Of a stretch of DNA of 64,000 nt, positions 1 to 10,197 are shown one piece after another. The notes under the pieces are model-generated. The model saw only the letters and a program-made list of their open reading frames with translations, was not told the origin of the DNA and did not search any database. Source of the DNA: Triticum aestivum (taxonomy: Eukaryota > Streptophyta > Magnoliopsida > Poales > Poaceae). Made by a program: the position numbers and the translations under genes. Position 1 is the stretch's first letter, and every line of letters starts with the position of its first letter. Location of the stretch: positions 370,686,656 through 370,750,655 of the forward strand of contig NC_057798.1 in NCBI RefSeq assembly GCF_018294505.1, given 5' to 3'.

Positions 1-1098
1 GGCCTTGCCCTGGATGCTAGATTCTGCGATTCCTCACCTGCAATATGGATTATGGAAGTGCATCTGCACCTGGGGCGCTAGCTGCTGATGGCCAGAGATA
101 ACCGCGATGTGTACGAGGTGAGAGAATTTTCCTCACTAGGTAGCAATCTACTTTGATTCTTTACCATCAAGCATCTCTTCATAATCAATTATGCTCAGTT
201 TTTGACAGTCACACGACAACCCCTAGCAAGCCTTTCGTGGAAACATCGAGTATTGTTTAAGATTTGTTGTCCACGGGAAACTAATTAATGTATTTGGTGG
301 ATGTACAGGGCTACGTAGTGGTTGCAGTCTTGTATTAACAAGTGAACAATTTAGTGTTCATTGGCAACAAAAAGAAGTGAATAATACCATGCTATATTTA
401 GTGTTGCTTCCTGGTCCTTGGTAGATGATGCATTCTTCTTCTGCATTGAAATTTGGAAATTGAATCTGCATAGTATTTATCCGTATTTCTCCAAGATCTG
501 AGCATACCATCTTAGTAACTTCTGAAACTTCCTGGTGGGACATAAGTTCAGGAGTGTAATTTATCTCAAGTGCGTACTGAACCTTAATAACAAGGGGATT
601 CTGTTATTTCTTTCTCAATTTACTTGCATCTTCAGAAATCTGGTGTATAGAGCAGCATTGTTCAGTCTGCATGGTTATATTATTCTGAAGTTTCAAGGAA
701 CAAAGATGATGTATATTTGAAGACGTACGGGTTGGGAACAGAAATAATGTGATTTCGTGGAACAACATTAAATAGGCAGGAGGACAATGGAAATTTTTGG
801 GTCAGTATTTTCCAATTAGATACATATTTCAACTTGCAATTAGGAGGTTCTGAACCTCTCTTTTCTTGATGGAGAGCATGCAATGAAAAAACCAGCACCA
901 CTGGTTTGTCACAACCAGAGGTAAGTGCATGGTTGTTTGGGTGATAGCCTTATAATTGTCACAGTTAATTGATGGTCTGCATCCATGGTATGGCTGCGTA
1001 ACGTTTATGATTTGTCTCATATTAGTCATTCACCATGTTCCTCTTACCATCGCCTTGACTGGAACGAAGGTGCTTACCATGGCTGAACATTTATTTAG
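1..1098. other. Nuclear-type sequence, no gene recognised
   Basis: Ordinary, moderately AT-rich sequence without a long open frame. It lies directly upstream of the exon-like segment that starts near 1099 and could be intron or flank of the same gene. I recognise no repeat family or protein in it. Confidence 0.4.
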
Positions 1099-1351
1099 CA
1101 ATCTATTGCCGCTCGATATTGGCATGTTCCTTCCGCCACGGAGCATGATTTGCAAAGAATGGTGGAGTTGCTTGGTTGTTTCTATGAATTGGTGGAGGAT
1201 GTAGAGTCTCATATTCATTCCGTGTCCAGGTCCGTACCTTGCATCAAATTCCAGCCCTTACGGCCACTCGAAGCGCTTTTCACTGTACAAACAGCATGCA
1301 GAGAAGCTAATGGAGTCTTGTTCAGGTTATCACTGCTTTTGCTCCAGCAAG
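1099..1351 (+). CDS. Exon-like open segment of an unrecognised nuclear gene
   Basis: An open frame of about 84 codons follows a TAG that doubles as a plausible splice acceptor (TTTATTTAG at 1090-1098). It ends at a good donor (CAGCAAG followed by GTATCC at 1352). The peptide looks like real protein, with EHDLQRMVELLGCFYELVE, a stretch around CIKFQPLRPLEAL and a leucine-rich end (RLSLLLLQQ), suggesting an alpha-helical protein. A second short frame near 1632-1720 (reading VQRVLRGVLEEAQYIDDYS) may be a following exon. I do not recognise the family. There is no start codon, so this would be an internal exon or a gene fragment, perhaps carried by a transposon. The call rests on splice-like borders and peptide character only. 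Confidence 0.35.
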
Positions 1352-2040
1352 GTATCCTTCTCCCTCTTTATTGACCTTTACGTTTGCCTGATTAGTTAAA
1401 CATGAGTCACGTGATTCCAGTTACGCATGTATAACATAGGCTTTTTTGTTGGCTCGTATTAACATGGGAACTGAGTAAATTTCTCCAAATGTATTGGTTC
1501 GTATTAACCTGGGAACTGAGTAAATTTCTCCAAATGTATTCTTTTGGTTGCTTTGGGTAAAATGCTTGGTATTTTGTATTTTGTGTTCATATTAACACTT
1601 CTGCAAGTCATCACATGCCTTTAATATTTTAGAAAGTACAACGAGTCTTGCGAGGGGTCCTCGAGGAAGCTCAATATATAGATGACTATTCTCAGTGGAG
1701 ATGATACCAGAGATGTTATTCTGAAGTAAGCTCCTGCACACCATTCTTTTGTAGTTCCTTCAGAAGAAATGATTCCATTCTTGTACTCGATACTGAAGAG
1801 TGGTTGCTGCTCATTCATCTTAATTTAATATAATACCAGCGTGTGATCCTTGGACAAAAATAAGGAAGGTGAGCTCCTAAAAAAAGAAGGAGAGAATAAC
1901 CTTTCAAAGATATTACGTGGGCTGAAATAAGGAAGGAGAGTTCCTTTAAAAAATGAGATAATAATATGTTGCGAAGGAATTATAATACGAGGGCATGATG
2001 AATATACATAAATAAGGAAGGAGAGTTTGACAAGAAAGAA
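1352..2040. other. Intron-like/intergenic AT-rich sequence
   Basis: It contains an imperfect duplication of about 50 bp (GGGAACTGAGTAAATTTCTC occurs near 1467 and again near 1511) and repeated AAGGAAGG-type motifs at 1860-2030. The only exon-like piece is near 1632-1720, described with the preceding exon. Confidence 0.4.
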
Positions 2041-2519
2041 ACGCCTTTAAGATTTGAAAATTAGGGGGTCCTTTAGGGTCAGAATTATTGTACAAAAATT
2101 GTATCAAAAGTATTGTATGTGTAACTAACTAGGCGAAGGAATTATAATTCGTTATTTCTAATGTACTGGAGATGGTCTAACAGAACCCTTTTAGCGAGAT
2201 TTTTTCCATGACAACTTACAAACAATGCCTTTAAGATTTGAAAATTAGGGGGCCTTTTAAGATCAGAATCATACGTACAAAAATCTTATCAAAAGCATTG
2301 TACCTGTAGCATGCTTCTTAATGTAGAATTAGGAAAAGATTTCCTCGCTTGCAAGCGTTGCAACGCTCTACAATGCCTTTAAGATTTGAAAATTAGGGGG
2401 CCTTTTAAGATCAGAATCGTACGTACAAAAATCTTATCAAAAGCATTGTACATGTAGCATGCTTCTTAATGTAGAATTGGGAAAAGATTTCCTCGCTTGC
2501 AAGCGTTGCAACGCTCTGT
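2041..2519 (+). repeat. Tandem repeat, ~148-bp unit, two full and one partial copy
   Basis: Two nearly identical units begin with CAATGCCTTTAAGATTTG at 2223 and 2371 and differ at only a few bases. A more diverged partial copy occupies 2041-2120. Each full unit ends in GCAAGCGTTGCAACGCTCT, which resembles the palindromic Helitron tail motif found downstream. The array probably lies inside a Helitron-like element whose 3' end is at 2795. Confidence 0.8.
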
Positions 2520-2765
2520 AGCGTATCTGGGGACGAAGCCACGTAAATCTCTCCTCACCCTAATTAATTTCTCTCCCCTGATGAATTCAAGGGTGGACCC
2601 ACACTAACTAATCACCCCTCTAATTCAACTGTGGGGCCCACACTAACTAATTTCACCCACCTGAATTCGCGTGAATTAGGCTCGCCCGTTGCACGCCTTC
2701 CTGCCGTTGCCGGGTGGCATCATTCGGATGTTGTTGGGCCTTTCGATGGATACACCATTATATTT

Positions 2766-2795
2766 CCCGTTGCAACGCACGGGCATATGTGCTAG
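2766..2795 (+). mobile_element. Helitron 3' terminus (hairpin plus CTAG)
   Basis: CCCGT...ACGGG forms a short hairpin (2766-2783). It is followed about 8 bases later by GCTAG and then T. Helitrons end in a hairpin followed by CTRR and insert before T, and this sequence is characteristic of grass non-autonomous Helitrons. I could not find the matching 5' TC end upstream, so the left part may be truncated. Confidence 0.65.
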
Positions 2796-2998
2796 TAATA
2801 ATATAATCTCTACCTCTCTACCTAATAATAAAGCAAATTAGGTTTCTGTCGTACATCATAAAAAATACCCTCGAAGTTGGTAAGAATTACCCACCAATGC
2901 CACCCGTAAGTTAAATAAAAAAACGATTCATTTTTTTCCAAATTCGTCGTCGTTATCAGCTGTTATATAAGGGTGATACTGCATGCATAGCAGAAGCT

Positions 2999-3073
2999 CT
3001 GAAATGGCGCAGTGGCGCAAGCCTTTTTGTCCCACCGCGGACACCAGGGTTCGAATCCCAGGTTCTACTAATT
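2999..3073 (+). repeat. tRNA-like pol III promoter module (SINE-like head)
   Basis: TGGCGCAGTGG (near 3004) matches the A-box consensus and GGGTTCGAATCCC (near 3048) matches the B-box, at tRNA-like spacing. The flanks do not fold into a clear acceptor stem, so this is more likely the tRNA-derived head of a SINE than a functional tRNA gene. It lies inside the Helitron at 2807-4142. Confidence 0.5.
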
Positions 3074-3089
3074 TTCCCAGCCATTTTTG

Positions 3090-3950
3090 TCACGCACCTC
3101 CCCTCCCCACCCAGTGTGCGTTCATGGCCGGCCCGGAGGGCGTGACGCCTATGTTTTTTTTATTGCATTTCGTCTTTTGTCTTTTTTTTCTCATTTCTTT
3201 TTTTTTGTGTTTTTCCTTCTTTAAATTAATTTGAGATTTCCAAATTTCAAAACATTGCAAATTTTTTAAATCATGTTCGAGAAATCATAAAATATTTGTG
3301 ATTTCAAAAATGTGTGGGACATCATAAAAAATTCGCAGTTTTAACAATATTAGTGATTTTAGAAGAGTGATTGCAAATTCTTAAAAAATCAAAATTTCGA
3401 AAAAAATGACAGGAAATAAAACTATGTTCATGATTTTGAAAAATAATCGTGTATTCAAAACAAATTCATGAATATGACAAAAATGTCCACGAAATTTTAG
3501 AAAATATTGAAAAACTCAAAAAAATTGCAAGTTTGTGGTCGATGAGATTTGTTTTAAAAGTTTAAAAGTATGTCGTGCAACGGCAAGCTCATTGCCTTGG
3601 GATTTACCATGTCGACTACATTGCGATCACGTGGATATCGCATATGTTAGGGTATTGAGTCATACTTATTTGGCTAGAGTGTAATTCTTTATCCTCAAGT
3701 TCTGCAAATATTTCCCCTCTTTTTGTGATGCACCTCCCCTCCCCCAGTGCGTGTTCATGGGCCGGCACGCAGGGCGTGACTCCCCTATATTTTTTCATTT
3801 CATCTTTTGTATTTTTCTTTTATTTTCTCATTTCTTTTTTTTGTTTTCTCCTTTTTTAAATTAATTTGATATTTTCAAATTTCAAAACATTGCAAATTTT
3901 GAAAAACATGTTTGAGAAATCATAAAATGTTTTCAGAAATGTGTGTGAAA
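3090..3950 (+). repeat. Direct repeat pair inside the Helitron
   Basis: Bases ~3090-3300 and ~3725-3960 are diverged copies. Both run CACCTCCCCTCC, then GTTCATGG...CCGGC, GGGCGTGAC and a long T-rich tract, then TTTCAAAACATTGCAAATTTT. This is an old internal duplication in non-coding sequence. Confidence 0.65.
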
Positions 3951-4141
3951 TCATAAAATTTTCGCAGTTTCAATAAGTATTAGAATTTATAAAACTGTTC
4001 GGAAATTATAAAACATGTTCGTAACATCGCGAGTCACTGTGTTAAAATAGAGAACGCTCATATGTCAGGGTATTGAGTCAAACTTATTTGGCTAGCATGT
4101 AAATTTTTCTCTCCCGTTGCAACGCACGAGCATGTTTGCTA

Positions 4142-4142
<1 letters not shown>

Positions 4143-4183
<41 letters not shown>
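4143..4183 (+). repeat. (TAA)n microsatellite
   Basis: An uninterrupted TAA array follows the Helitron end directly and leads into AAAGCACGG. Helitron 5' ends of this type contain TAATAATAAAGC, so the array may be an expanded start of the next element. Confidence 0.9.
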
Positions 4184-4185
<2 letters not shown>

Positions 4186-5280
4186 GCACGGATTGGGTCT
4201 CCGGGTTCACCATCGCGGCGTTTTTATAGAAAAGTCTTCTGATTTCTTGGTAATTCTACCCGCAGTCCTCCTAACAAGTCAATCCGAACCGGTACGCGAG
4301 GGAAAAAAGAAAAAACCCGCACGACGGCCTACCTCCCATCTCCACGCTCCAGCGCCCCGCCGACCCTTGACATGCGCCGCTGCAACCGGCCCCCGCCTCT
4401 TCGCCACCGCCGGCCACCGCTCGGCACCGTCCCTCTGCCGTGCGCCGCCCCCACCCCTGCTACTTTCCACCACCATCGCCGGCCACCGTCGCCGCCCCTC
4501 TGCTGCCACCGCTCGGCACATCCCCTCCGCCGTGCGCTGTCCCCACCCTGCTGCTTTCCACCATCGGCGACACTCGACACCGGCGCCGCACCTTCCCCCC
4601 AACTCCTCTCTGTCCTCATACTTTGCCGCCACCGCTTTTTATCAGCCGACCAACTCCGTCGAGTCCCACCCCTCCTTCCCCACATGAGCGCCTCCGGATC
4701 CTCCTCATCCTCTCTCTGTGTGTGCTCGATCTGGATCCACGCCTTTGCATCGGCGTTCTTTAAATCTCCGATGAACATCTCCCTCGATGGATGGAGCAGC
4801 ATCGCCGTCCACGTCCGCGTTCCCACGGTCGGATCCGTACCACCGTCGCCCGAGTCGGCGTTCCCACGGTCACGTTCCTCTCCACCATAGCCCGCGCCCG
4901 CCCGCGCTCATCCATCGCCGCATACTTAATGGCTTCGGTGACCACGGCGCCCTGTCTGCGACCCAGGCCTGCTTGGACGCCGGATGGATGGATACATGCC
5001 AAGCTCATCCTCGGTGCCCCGGCTGCGACCCATGGTTGATTGGCCGTTGGCTGGAAGGGGGCCTCCTGCTCCTCCTAACTAAGCTTGACGTGGGGCGGAC
5101 TGACAGCCTGGTGTGTGCGACCTGCGGACGGCACCCACTAAACGACGCATCTTCTTTTGTCGTCCTCATGCTCTCTGCCCTCAATTTGTTATCCTATCTC
5201 TCTGATTGTTGGCTACATGCGCAGGTGTTTCAGGCATTACCGCATGGGCGGTGACTTGCATCTAGTAGGAGGCAGCAAGA
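4184..5280 (+). other. GC-rich, proline/alanine-coding-like stretch, probably a truncated Helitron with captured gene sequence
   Basis: Sequence after the (TAA)n array resembles the interior start of the same Helitron type (AAAGCACGGATTGGGTCTCC). Bases 4300-5000 are very GC-rich with CCGCCGCC-type runs, giving open frames in several phases at once. That is a composition effect and not good evidence of coding. Such stretches are often 5' leader or first-exon sequence of grass genes captured by Helitrons. No 3' Helitron tail was found before the mitochondrial-like DNA begins. Confidence 0.35.
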
Positions 5281-5730
5281 AGCAGTGACGATTCTGAACT
5301 AGCTGCTATTAATGCGCACCCTCCCCTCTCATCTAGGAGTACGTACATGGATTGTCAACGGCCAAACTACTCTCTTGATTCTTTCTTTTGCGTTTTCAGT
5401 TTCCACTAACAATCCATATTTGGTAAACCGTGAACCCTGTTCATGAGCATCCGCCAACAACCTATTTGATGTTATGCATACGACGGATTGAGATACAGTC
5501 TAATATTCAGGTCAAACTCTTACCTCTGTTTAGAAAATCAATATGAAGAAATAGGTGTATCTGATGTACGATCTGCACTTAAGAACAAGTGTGCCTGTTG
5601 TTCCAAGCCGCCGGCGATGACAGCCAAAGAGTCGGCGAGGGTCAATGGTCCATTTGGTTTCGTGGGGATTATTCAGTAAAATGTGATCTACACTGAAGCC
5701 AATCCGATCGAGGTGAACGGAAGTTGGTAG
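5281..5730. other. Transition sequence, nothing recognised
   Basis: This lies between the GC-rich nuclear stretch and the first exon-like frame. I cannot tell whether it is nuclear or organellar. The left border of the NUMT is somewhere between about 5.3 and 10 kb. Confidence 0.3.
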
Positions 5731-5731
5731 A

Positions 5732-6177
5732 TTATTCCGGCGACGGGGCTTCTGCTTGTGCGGCTCTACATTCACGAAGTAGGCACTCCTCTTCCTTTAG
5801 AGGAAGGTGAATCTGCGCGATCGTTCACTGAAAATCATGTATTGTGGAATAGTGAGGGAGGAGATACTCTTCAACAAATCTTCTCCGATTATACGGAAGC
5901 CGGGGACGCAAGCGAATTCGTCGCAATAGCCACCAATCTGGCGAAGCGGTTTCGCCGCGCCGACCTCGGTGAACCGGATTCTCTCGACCCCGATGCGCCT
6001 TTGGAAGAGCAGGAGGCTCATTCCACGGGATCCCTTGAAAGCACAAAAGCAAATGATGGGGCGAACGAGGCAAGCCCGTCTTCTTCGCGGAAGCGTAAAA
6101 GGTGGGGTGATGATTCGGGGTCCGAAGATGATGGTAAGGTAAATCAAAGGTTTTCATTTACCTTATCATCGTCATAA
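5732..6177 (+). CDS. Unrecognised acidic open frame, exon-like
   Basis: Open after a TAG at 5729-5731, with no ATG at its head (the first alternative start is GTG at 5758). It ends in TAA at 6175-6177. The protein has an N-terminal part around RLYIHEVGTPLPLEEGES, a helical middle (FVAIATNLAKRFRRADLGE) and an acidic, serine-rich tail with a basic cluster (SSRKRKRWGDDSGSEDDG) that resembles a nuclear localisation signal. GATGATG followed by GTAAGG at ~6134 is a strong splice donor, so the coding part may stop there. The upstream TAG could serve as acceptor. I do not recognise the family. The NLS-like tail argues for nuclear or transposon origin. It could be an internal exon of a captured gene. 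Confidence 0.4.
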
Positions 6178-7388
6178 CTTTCTTATCTATTTGTGTGTGC
6201 TATTAGAAAGGGAAATTCGATACAACCAACGCGCAAAACCTTCCGTCTTTCCTATGAAAACAACTTTCGCCTGGATAGAATAGTTAGCCAACATGAATTC
6301 CTGCTTATTGTCCTTCCTACCCATAAGTGAGAGCAAGGCCGAAGTAGATTCTCTGACCTCTGCCCTGGAACCCCACATCGGGAGGCTGCCAATACGTACT
6401 GCTATTTGACCTCGATACCCAGTCCGCTGATAAGAAAACTTCTGTTTCACTTAGGTGATGCCAGTGTGGAAGAGGAGATTCGAGCCTCATAAGTGAATAC
6501 GGAAATCCATCTGAACTGGTATCCATCCCTGGTAAGTAAGCTTCCTCGCTCGGTTTGTTTGCTATTGCTATAGTTCGATCCTTAAAGAGAATCACTGGCC
6601 CGACTATCTCGAGGGATGGGATGAGAATTGGAGTGAGAATAGGAATTGGAGAACAGAAGCAAGTGTGGAAAATGTTACTAATGTCAATTAAAAGAGTTGG
6701 CATCGGATCAGTGGTGTCGTTCGGATAGAGGGAACGAATAGTGGGTGGAATCCAAAAATCTTCTTTCCTTTTGGGGATGAGAGCGACTACACTACATAAT
6801 TGGAACTTGCCTTTGCTTTATTGCCTTAGCTTCATTGGTATTGGAATGAATTGTCTTCTATGTGGAGATCCAAGGCTTGGTTTTCTAGCTAGAAAGCCAT
6901 TGCTAGCATCTGTTTGATTGCTGGGTTGAGTTAGCAAGTTATTTATTATCCATTGGCCACATCACGATAGCCGTACTAGAACTTGACTTTCCCATTCTTG
7001 AGCCTGGCCACTACTTTGTTTGATTTTCTTGTCCGGGGTTGATGGATTTGCTGCTCTAAGGCATTGGAGGTTTAAAATTAGCATCTCGTAATGATCAGGA
7101 TCTCTTGCCAGGTTAGGATAGCATCCATTCACTAATCGAAATCCGCTTTTCATTCTTGTTTATGGATATGGATCTGTTGTATCTGCTGGAGCTTGCCCCG
7201 GGCATTCAAGCAAGAATTTCCTGCTCCCTGTTCTCCGATAGATCTGCTCTACATTCCGGACTGGCCGGCCTATTATCACAACTTGTGATTCCCTGAAAGC
7301 CTAGCTATCAACCATCGACCGAGGATCAAGAGCAAGTTCATTTTCCAAATCCATATTCTGGTCTCTGGGCAAGGAAGTGAAGCACAAC
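6178..7388. other. Unassigned sequence, no gene recognised
   Basis: Balanced base composition resembling plant mitochondrial spacer DNA. Short open frames occur on both strands but none resembles a known protein. Confidence 0.35.
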
Positions 7389-7865
7389 TGTGTTTCTGGG
7401 GAAGCAGGTTTTCGCTCTTCCTTCGACTTCGATATATGTTATTTCTGAGGAATGTTACTAATCCGAGTAGTAGTTGTTGTTGTTGATGGACGACTAGTTC
7501 GAGTAGTCGTTGTTGATGCCAGTCCAGTGTGGGTAGACGAACTAACCTAACCGTCAACTAAAAACAAGCTGTAGAAATGGGGATCAATGGCAGAATTTAC
7601 ATATAAGTTCTAAGTAAAGGTTTCAGGACTCAGTGGAAGTGATCCGGTAGACCAGTCAAAGAAAAGATTGATCAACCACTCACAACTGGAATCAAGCAAT
7701 CCTATCCCAACAACCCAAGATCTTAGACTCGGCTAGGGATCATTTCTATCTCTATCTCTTGTGACCTGGAGAACTGCACTTTGAAACAGGCATGTCAATC
7801 AGAAACAGCCACAGGAAGCCCTCGGATTGAAGCTGAATCCGCCGTTCCGGGTCGGCAGGAAGGTA
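7389..7865 (+). repeat. Dispersed direct repeat, copy 1 (477 bp)
   Basis: Nearly identical to 28766-29236 in the same orientation, from TGTGTTTCTGGGGAAGCAGG to CGGCAGGAAGGTA. The two copies differ by a handful of substitutions and a 6-base difference in a GTTGTTGTTG tract. Sequence diverges sharply outside both borders. No protein is recognised. Confidence 0.9.
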
Positions 7866-8829
7866 CCAGGCCAGAAATCTCAGGAAAAGCAGTTTTTCTT
7901 TAGTGAATTGACGCGATCTATCCTTTGTTATCAACCCAATGAGTAACGTATAATGTGTAGAAGACAAATGGAAGCTTTATAGCACATTCCCTCTCTTTAT
8001 CGGGATTTCCTTCAACGGGTTTCAAAAGTGAGTTCTAGGGAAGATTCGTCTAAAGAAACAGGGCTTGTCCCAAAGCCAACTCATAACAGGCTCCCTGACT
8101 CACAGAATAAAGATAGATTTCCTTGCATCGGGACTTGCTTCTCTTTTCACATCCGAGGATCGATTTCAAGAACATGGTCAACTTCCATTCGATTCGCACT
8201 CTTGATGAAACGCATCGCTCCGCACTCTTGTTCGAAACTCTACTCTGGAGAAGGGCCCCCGGCTAAAGAGAAAGATCTGATCTGTCTTGTCCCTTGGGAT
8301 CTTAAGTGTGGAAAGAGTCTAGTCTCTTTCATTGCCAACAGTGAGTGTAGGCTATCTTTCTACCCGGATAGGAGTGCGCGCTAGAAATCTCTTCTCTTCT
8401 CTTCAGCAATAGTGGATTTCTGAAGCAAAGGTCGAGTACTACTGATTCCCCATTGGCCAGGCCCCAGCGTAAAATGGATCTCTGATCTTGCCATTCCTTC
8501 AGATCTGGAAGTTTGCATTTTCTTCGGAATGTAAAATAACGTATCAAAGATTGGTTTTTGAGTAAGGAATTGTAGCATGGGCAGGCAATCTCTTCGATTG
8601 ATTCCCCTCCAGGAATTACTTGAATTAATTAGCCGGCCCACGGAGTGAAATATCGAACTTAACCTATAAATAACTAGTATCTCAAAAACCAAATAAAAGG
8701 CTTTCTTTTAAGCTTGTTAATGGAATTCCACAGGAGTCAAGCGCTAGCAAAGAAGAATTGGAAAGCCTTTTTAGTCGCTACCAACTTGGTTTGATCCAAT
8801 AAATTAAGATTAAGGTATCTTGCTAAAAC
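7866..8829. other. Spacer, no gene recognised
   Basis: Mitochondrial-spacer-like composition. Bases ~8697-8767 recur inverted at ~49788-49858 (includes GGAATTCCACAGGAGTCAAG). Otherwise nothing identified. Confidence 0.4.
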
Positions 8830-9051
8830 AAGCTTTCTGCAATTGCTACCGAAACGGAGCAACTGCAAAATGAGATTGAAGGGCACCGTAGAGTGCTAAA
8901 CAACCAGTTGAGAAGTGTTAAAACAATGGATCCTGCAAAGAAAGAAGCGCACATTCGCGCTACCAGAGAGCGCATAGAGGGTTTGGAGGAGAGGCAGGAA
9001 GCGCTGTGGGTGGAGCAGCAAGTGCTCTTTATTCGTCTAGCATCTCGCTAG
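8830..9051 (+). CDS. Coiled-coil open frame fragment, unrecognised
   Basis: A 73-codon frame is open after a TAA at 8824-8826 and ends with TAG at 9049-9051; there is no ATG at its head. The peptide is strongly helical and charged (TETEQLQNEIEGHRRVLNN; ATRERIEGLEERQEALWVE), with heptad-like spacing of leucines, so a coiled coil is likely. It could be the C-terminal exon of a nuclear gene or part of a transposon protein. It lies on the same strand as the exon-like frames at 5732 and 9707. Family unknown. Confidence 0.35.
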   Translation, partial: KLSAIATETEQLQNEIEGHRRVLNNQLRSVKTMDPAKKEAHIRATRERIEGLEERQEALWVEQQVLFIRLASR

Positions 9052-9706
9052 AATAGAAGAGCCCGTAGACTCTTTTTAGTTTTCTAAGGTTGGTTTAAAT
9101 TCAATAAGTGTCTGGAGACATTTGTTTTCATGTCAGGTGTTCTTTGTCTTAGTTTGATTCTGATCTACTCCTATGCTAAGTGTCTTTGTTTGGTTTGATT
9201 TCTTGTGTTTGCATGTATGGGCTAGCCGTCAGTGTTCAATGCTTATGTTAATATAATAACGCCAAAATGTGCTGCAAATTCATGTTCAAGTTGAAATAAG
9301 GCCGAAGGGCTAAGTGTACTACTGGAGATTATATATTCCAGCTCTGAAGTTTCCTTTTGAGCCCCCGTTCTACTATGGTTTTGATTCTAGTTGAAGCGTG
9401 CGACCATCTATTCAGATGAGGAGACCGAGTAAGAAACCACTACGCGGAGAGCAAACAGATCAATCTCTATCTATGAGTTTCTCAACCAAGATCCACTATT
9501 CAACCAAGACCCGCTAACTAATACTTTTACGCGAGCTTAGTTATTGGAAGTTGCAGCCGAGGAACTCTTATCCCTTGTCACAGTTGTTGCAGCACAAGGC
9601 TTTGTCGCGATTGGGTCATATGTCAGTACTCTCACATTCCCCGTGGTCTCCCTAGTATGCTGAGCTGAACTGAAGTGAAGTGAAGCTGCGGGCGATGATG
9701 GACTGA
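9052..9706. other. Spacer, no gene recognised
   Basis: T-rich sequence following the coiled-coil frame (9060-9300) has the look of a plant 3' untranslated region. Beyond that nothing is recognised. Confidence 0.3.
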
Positions 9707-9952
9707 TCCCATGCTATTCAGGCGCCTGACAACGCTGGCTCCGACGGTGATGAGTCTAACAGTGGCTCAGATGTTTCTCTTCCTGATCCTTCAAGGTCCC
9801 CCGTTCCAGACATCGTCCAAAGGCCGTTGGCGCTCTCCCATCTGACAGTGCGGGCTCTGCGTGTCGCCTATGGCAACACTACCCGAGTGGTCTATTGCAT
9901 AGTGGATCCACGGGTACCCCGTCGCTGCTTCATTTTTATCAACATCCGGTAA
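9707..9952 (+). CDS. Exon-like open frame with acidic N-terminal part, unrecognised
   Basis: Open from 9707 to TAA at 9950-9952. A plausible acceptor (TGCTATTCAG ending at 9721) and donor (ATCCG then GTAAGCAG at ~9949) bracket a 76-codon stretch. The peptide begins with an acidic/serine-rich run (AGSDGDESNSGSDVSLPDPS) and continues into a more compact part (LTVRALRVAYGNTTRVVY). With the frames at 5732 and 8830 it may come from one disrupted gene or transposon on the plus strand. No family recognised and no start codon. Confidence 0.35.
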   Translation, partial: SHAIQAPDNAGSDGDESNSGSDVSLPDPSRSPVPDIVQRPLALSHLTVRALRVAYGNTTRVVYCIVDPRVPRRCFIFINIR

Positions 9953-10034
9953 GCAGAATAGACAGAGAACTGTCCCGATTTCTCGTAATGCCAGGCCCAA
10001 AAGTCCTCCATCCGCATAGCAGCAAAAGTAGGCA

Positions 10035-10197
10035 TTTCTTTGATACTTACTCACCTGTGGCTAGATTTACCACCATTCGAGTACTACTATCACGGGCTGC
10101 CTCGCACGGTCTTCTCGTTCATCAGATGGGCAGACGGCTTTCCTTAATGGGGAGTTGGATGAGGAAATTTACATGGAGCAGCCAGATCAAGAGTACC
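10035..10197 (+). pseudogene. Ty1/copia reverse-transcriptase relic
   Basis: The frame reads FDTYSPVARFTTIRVLLS followed by AASHGLLVHQM, then after a small deletion TAFLNGELDEEIYMEQPD. This is the conserved start of the copia reverse-transcriptase domain (YSPVAR...TIR...VKTAFLNGELDEEIYM...QP). The deletion removes the aspartate-containing DVK segment and shifts the frame, so the piece is dead. Only about 55 residues are left. Fragments of nuclear retrotransposons are common passengers in plant mitochondrial genomes, so this may have come with the organelle DNA. Confidence 0.75.

Larger units (their letters stand above)
2807..4142 (+). mobile_element. Non-autonomous Helitron, ~1.3 kb
   Basis: The element begins with TCTCTACC immediately after an A (2806) and continues into a TAATAATAAAGC stretch. 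It ends with a CCCGTTGCAACGCACGAG hairpin-like motif and GCTAG (4138-4142) before T. This fits a Helitron inserted between A and T without target duplication. It encodes no Rep/helicase. The interior is AT-rich and carries a tRNA-like promoter module and an internal direct repeat. The 5' end lies only 11 bases after the previous Helitron end, so elements have stacked head to tail. The terminal hairpin has one mismatch (CGAG instead of CGGG), suggesting some age. Confidence 0.6.

Noticed and set aside
4136..4890. Long overlapping open frames rich in Pro/Ala/Arg on both strands
   Set aside because: They arise from CCGCC-type composition, and one begins inside the (TAA)n array, giving poly-isoleucine. 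Open frames in several phases at once are not evidence of a gene.
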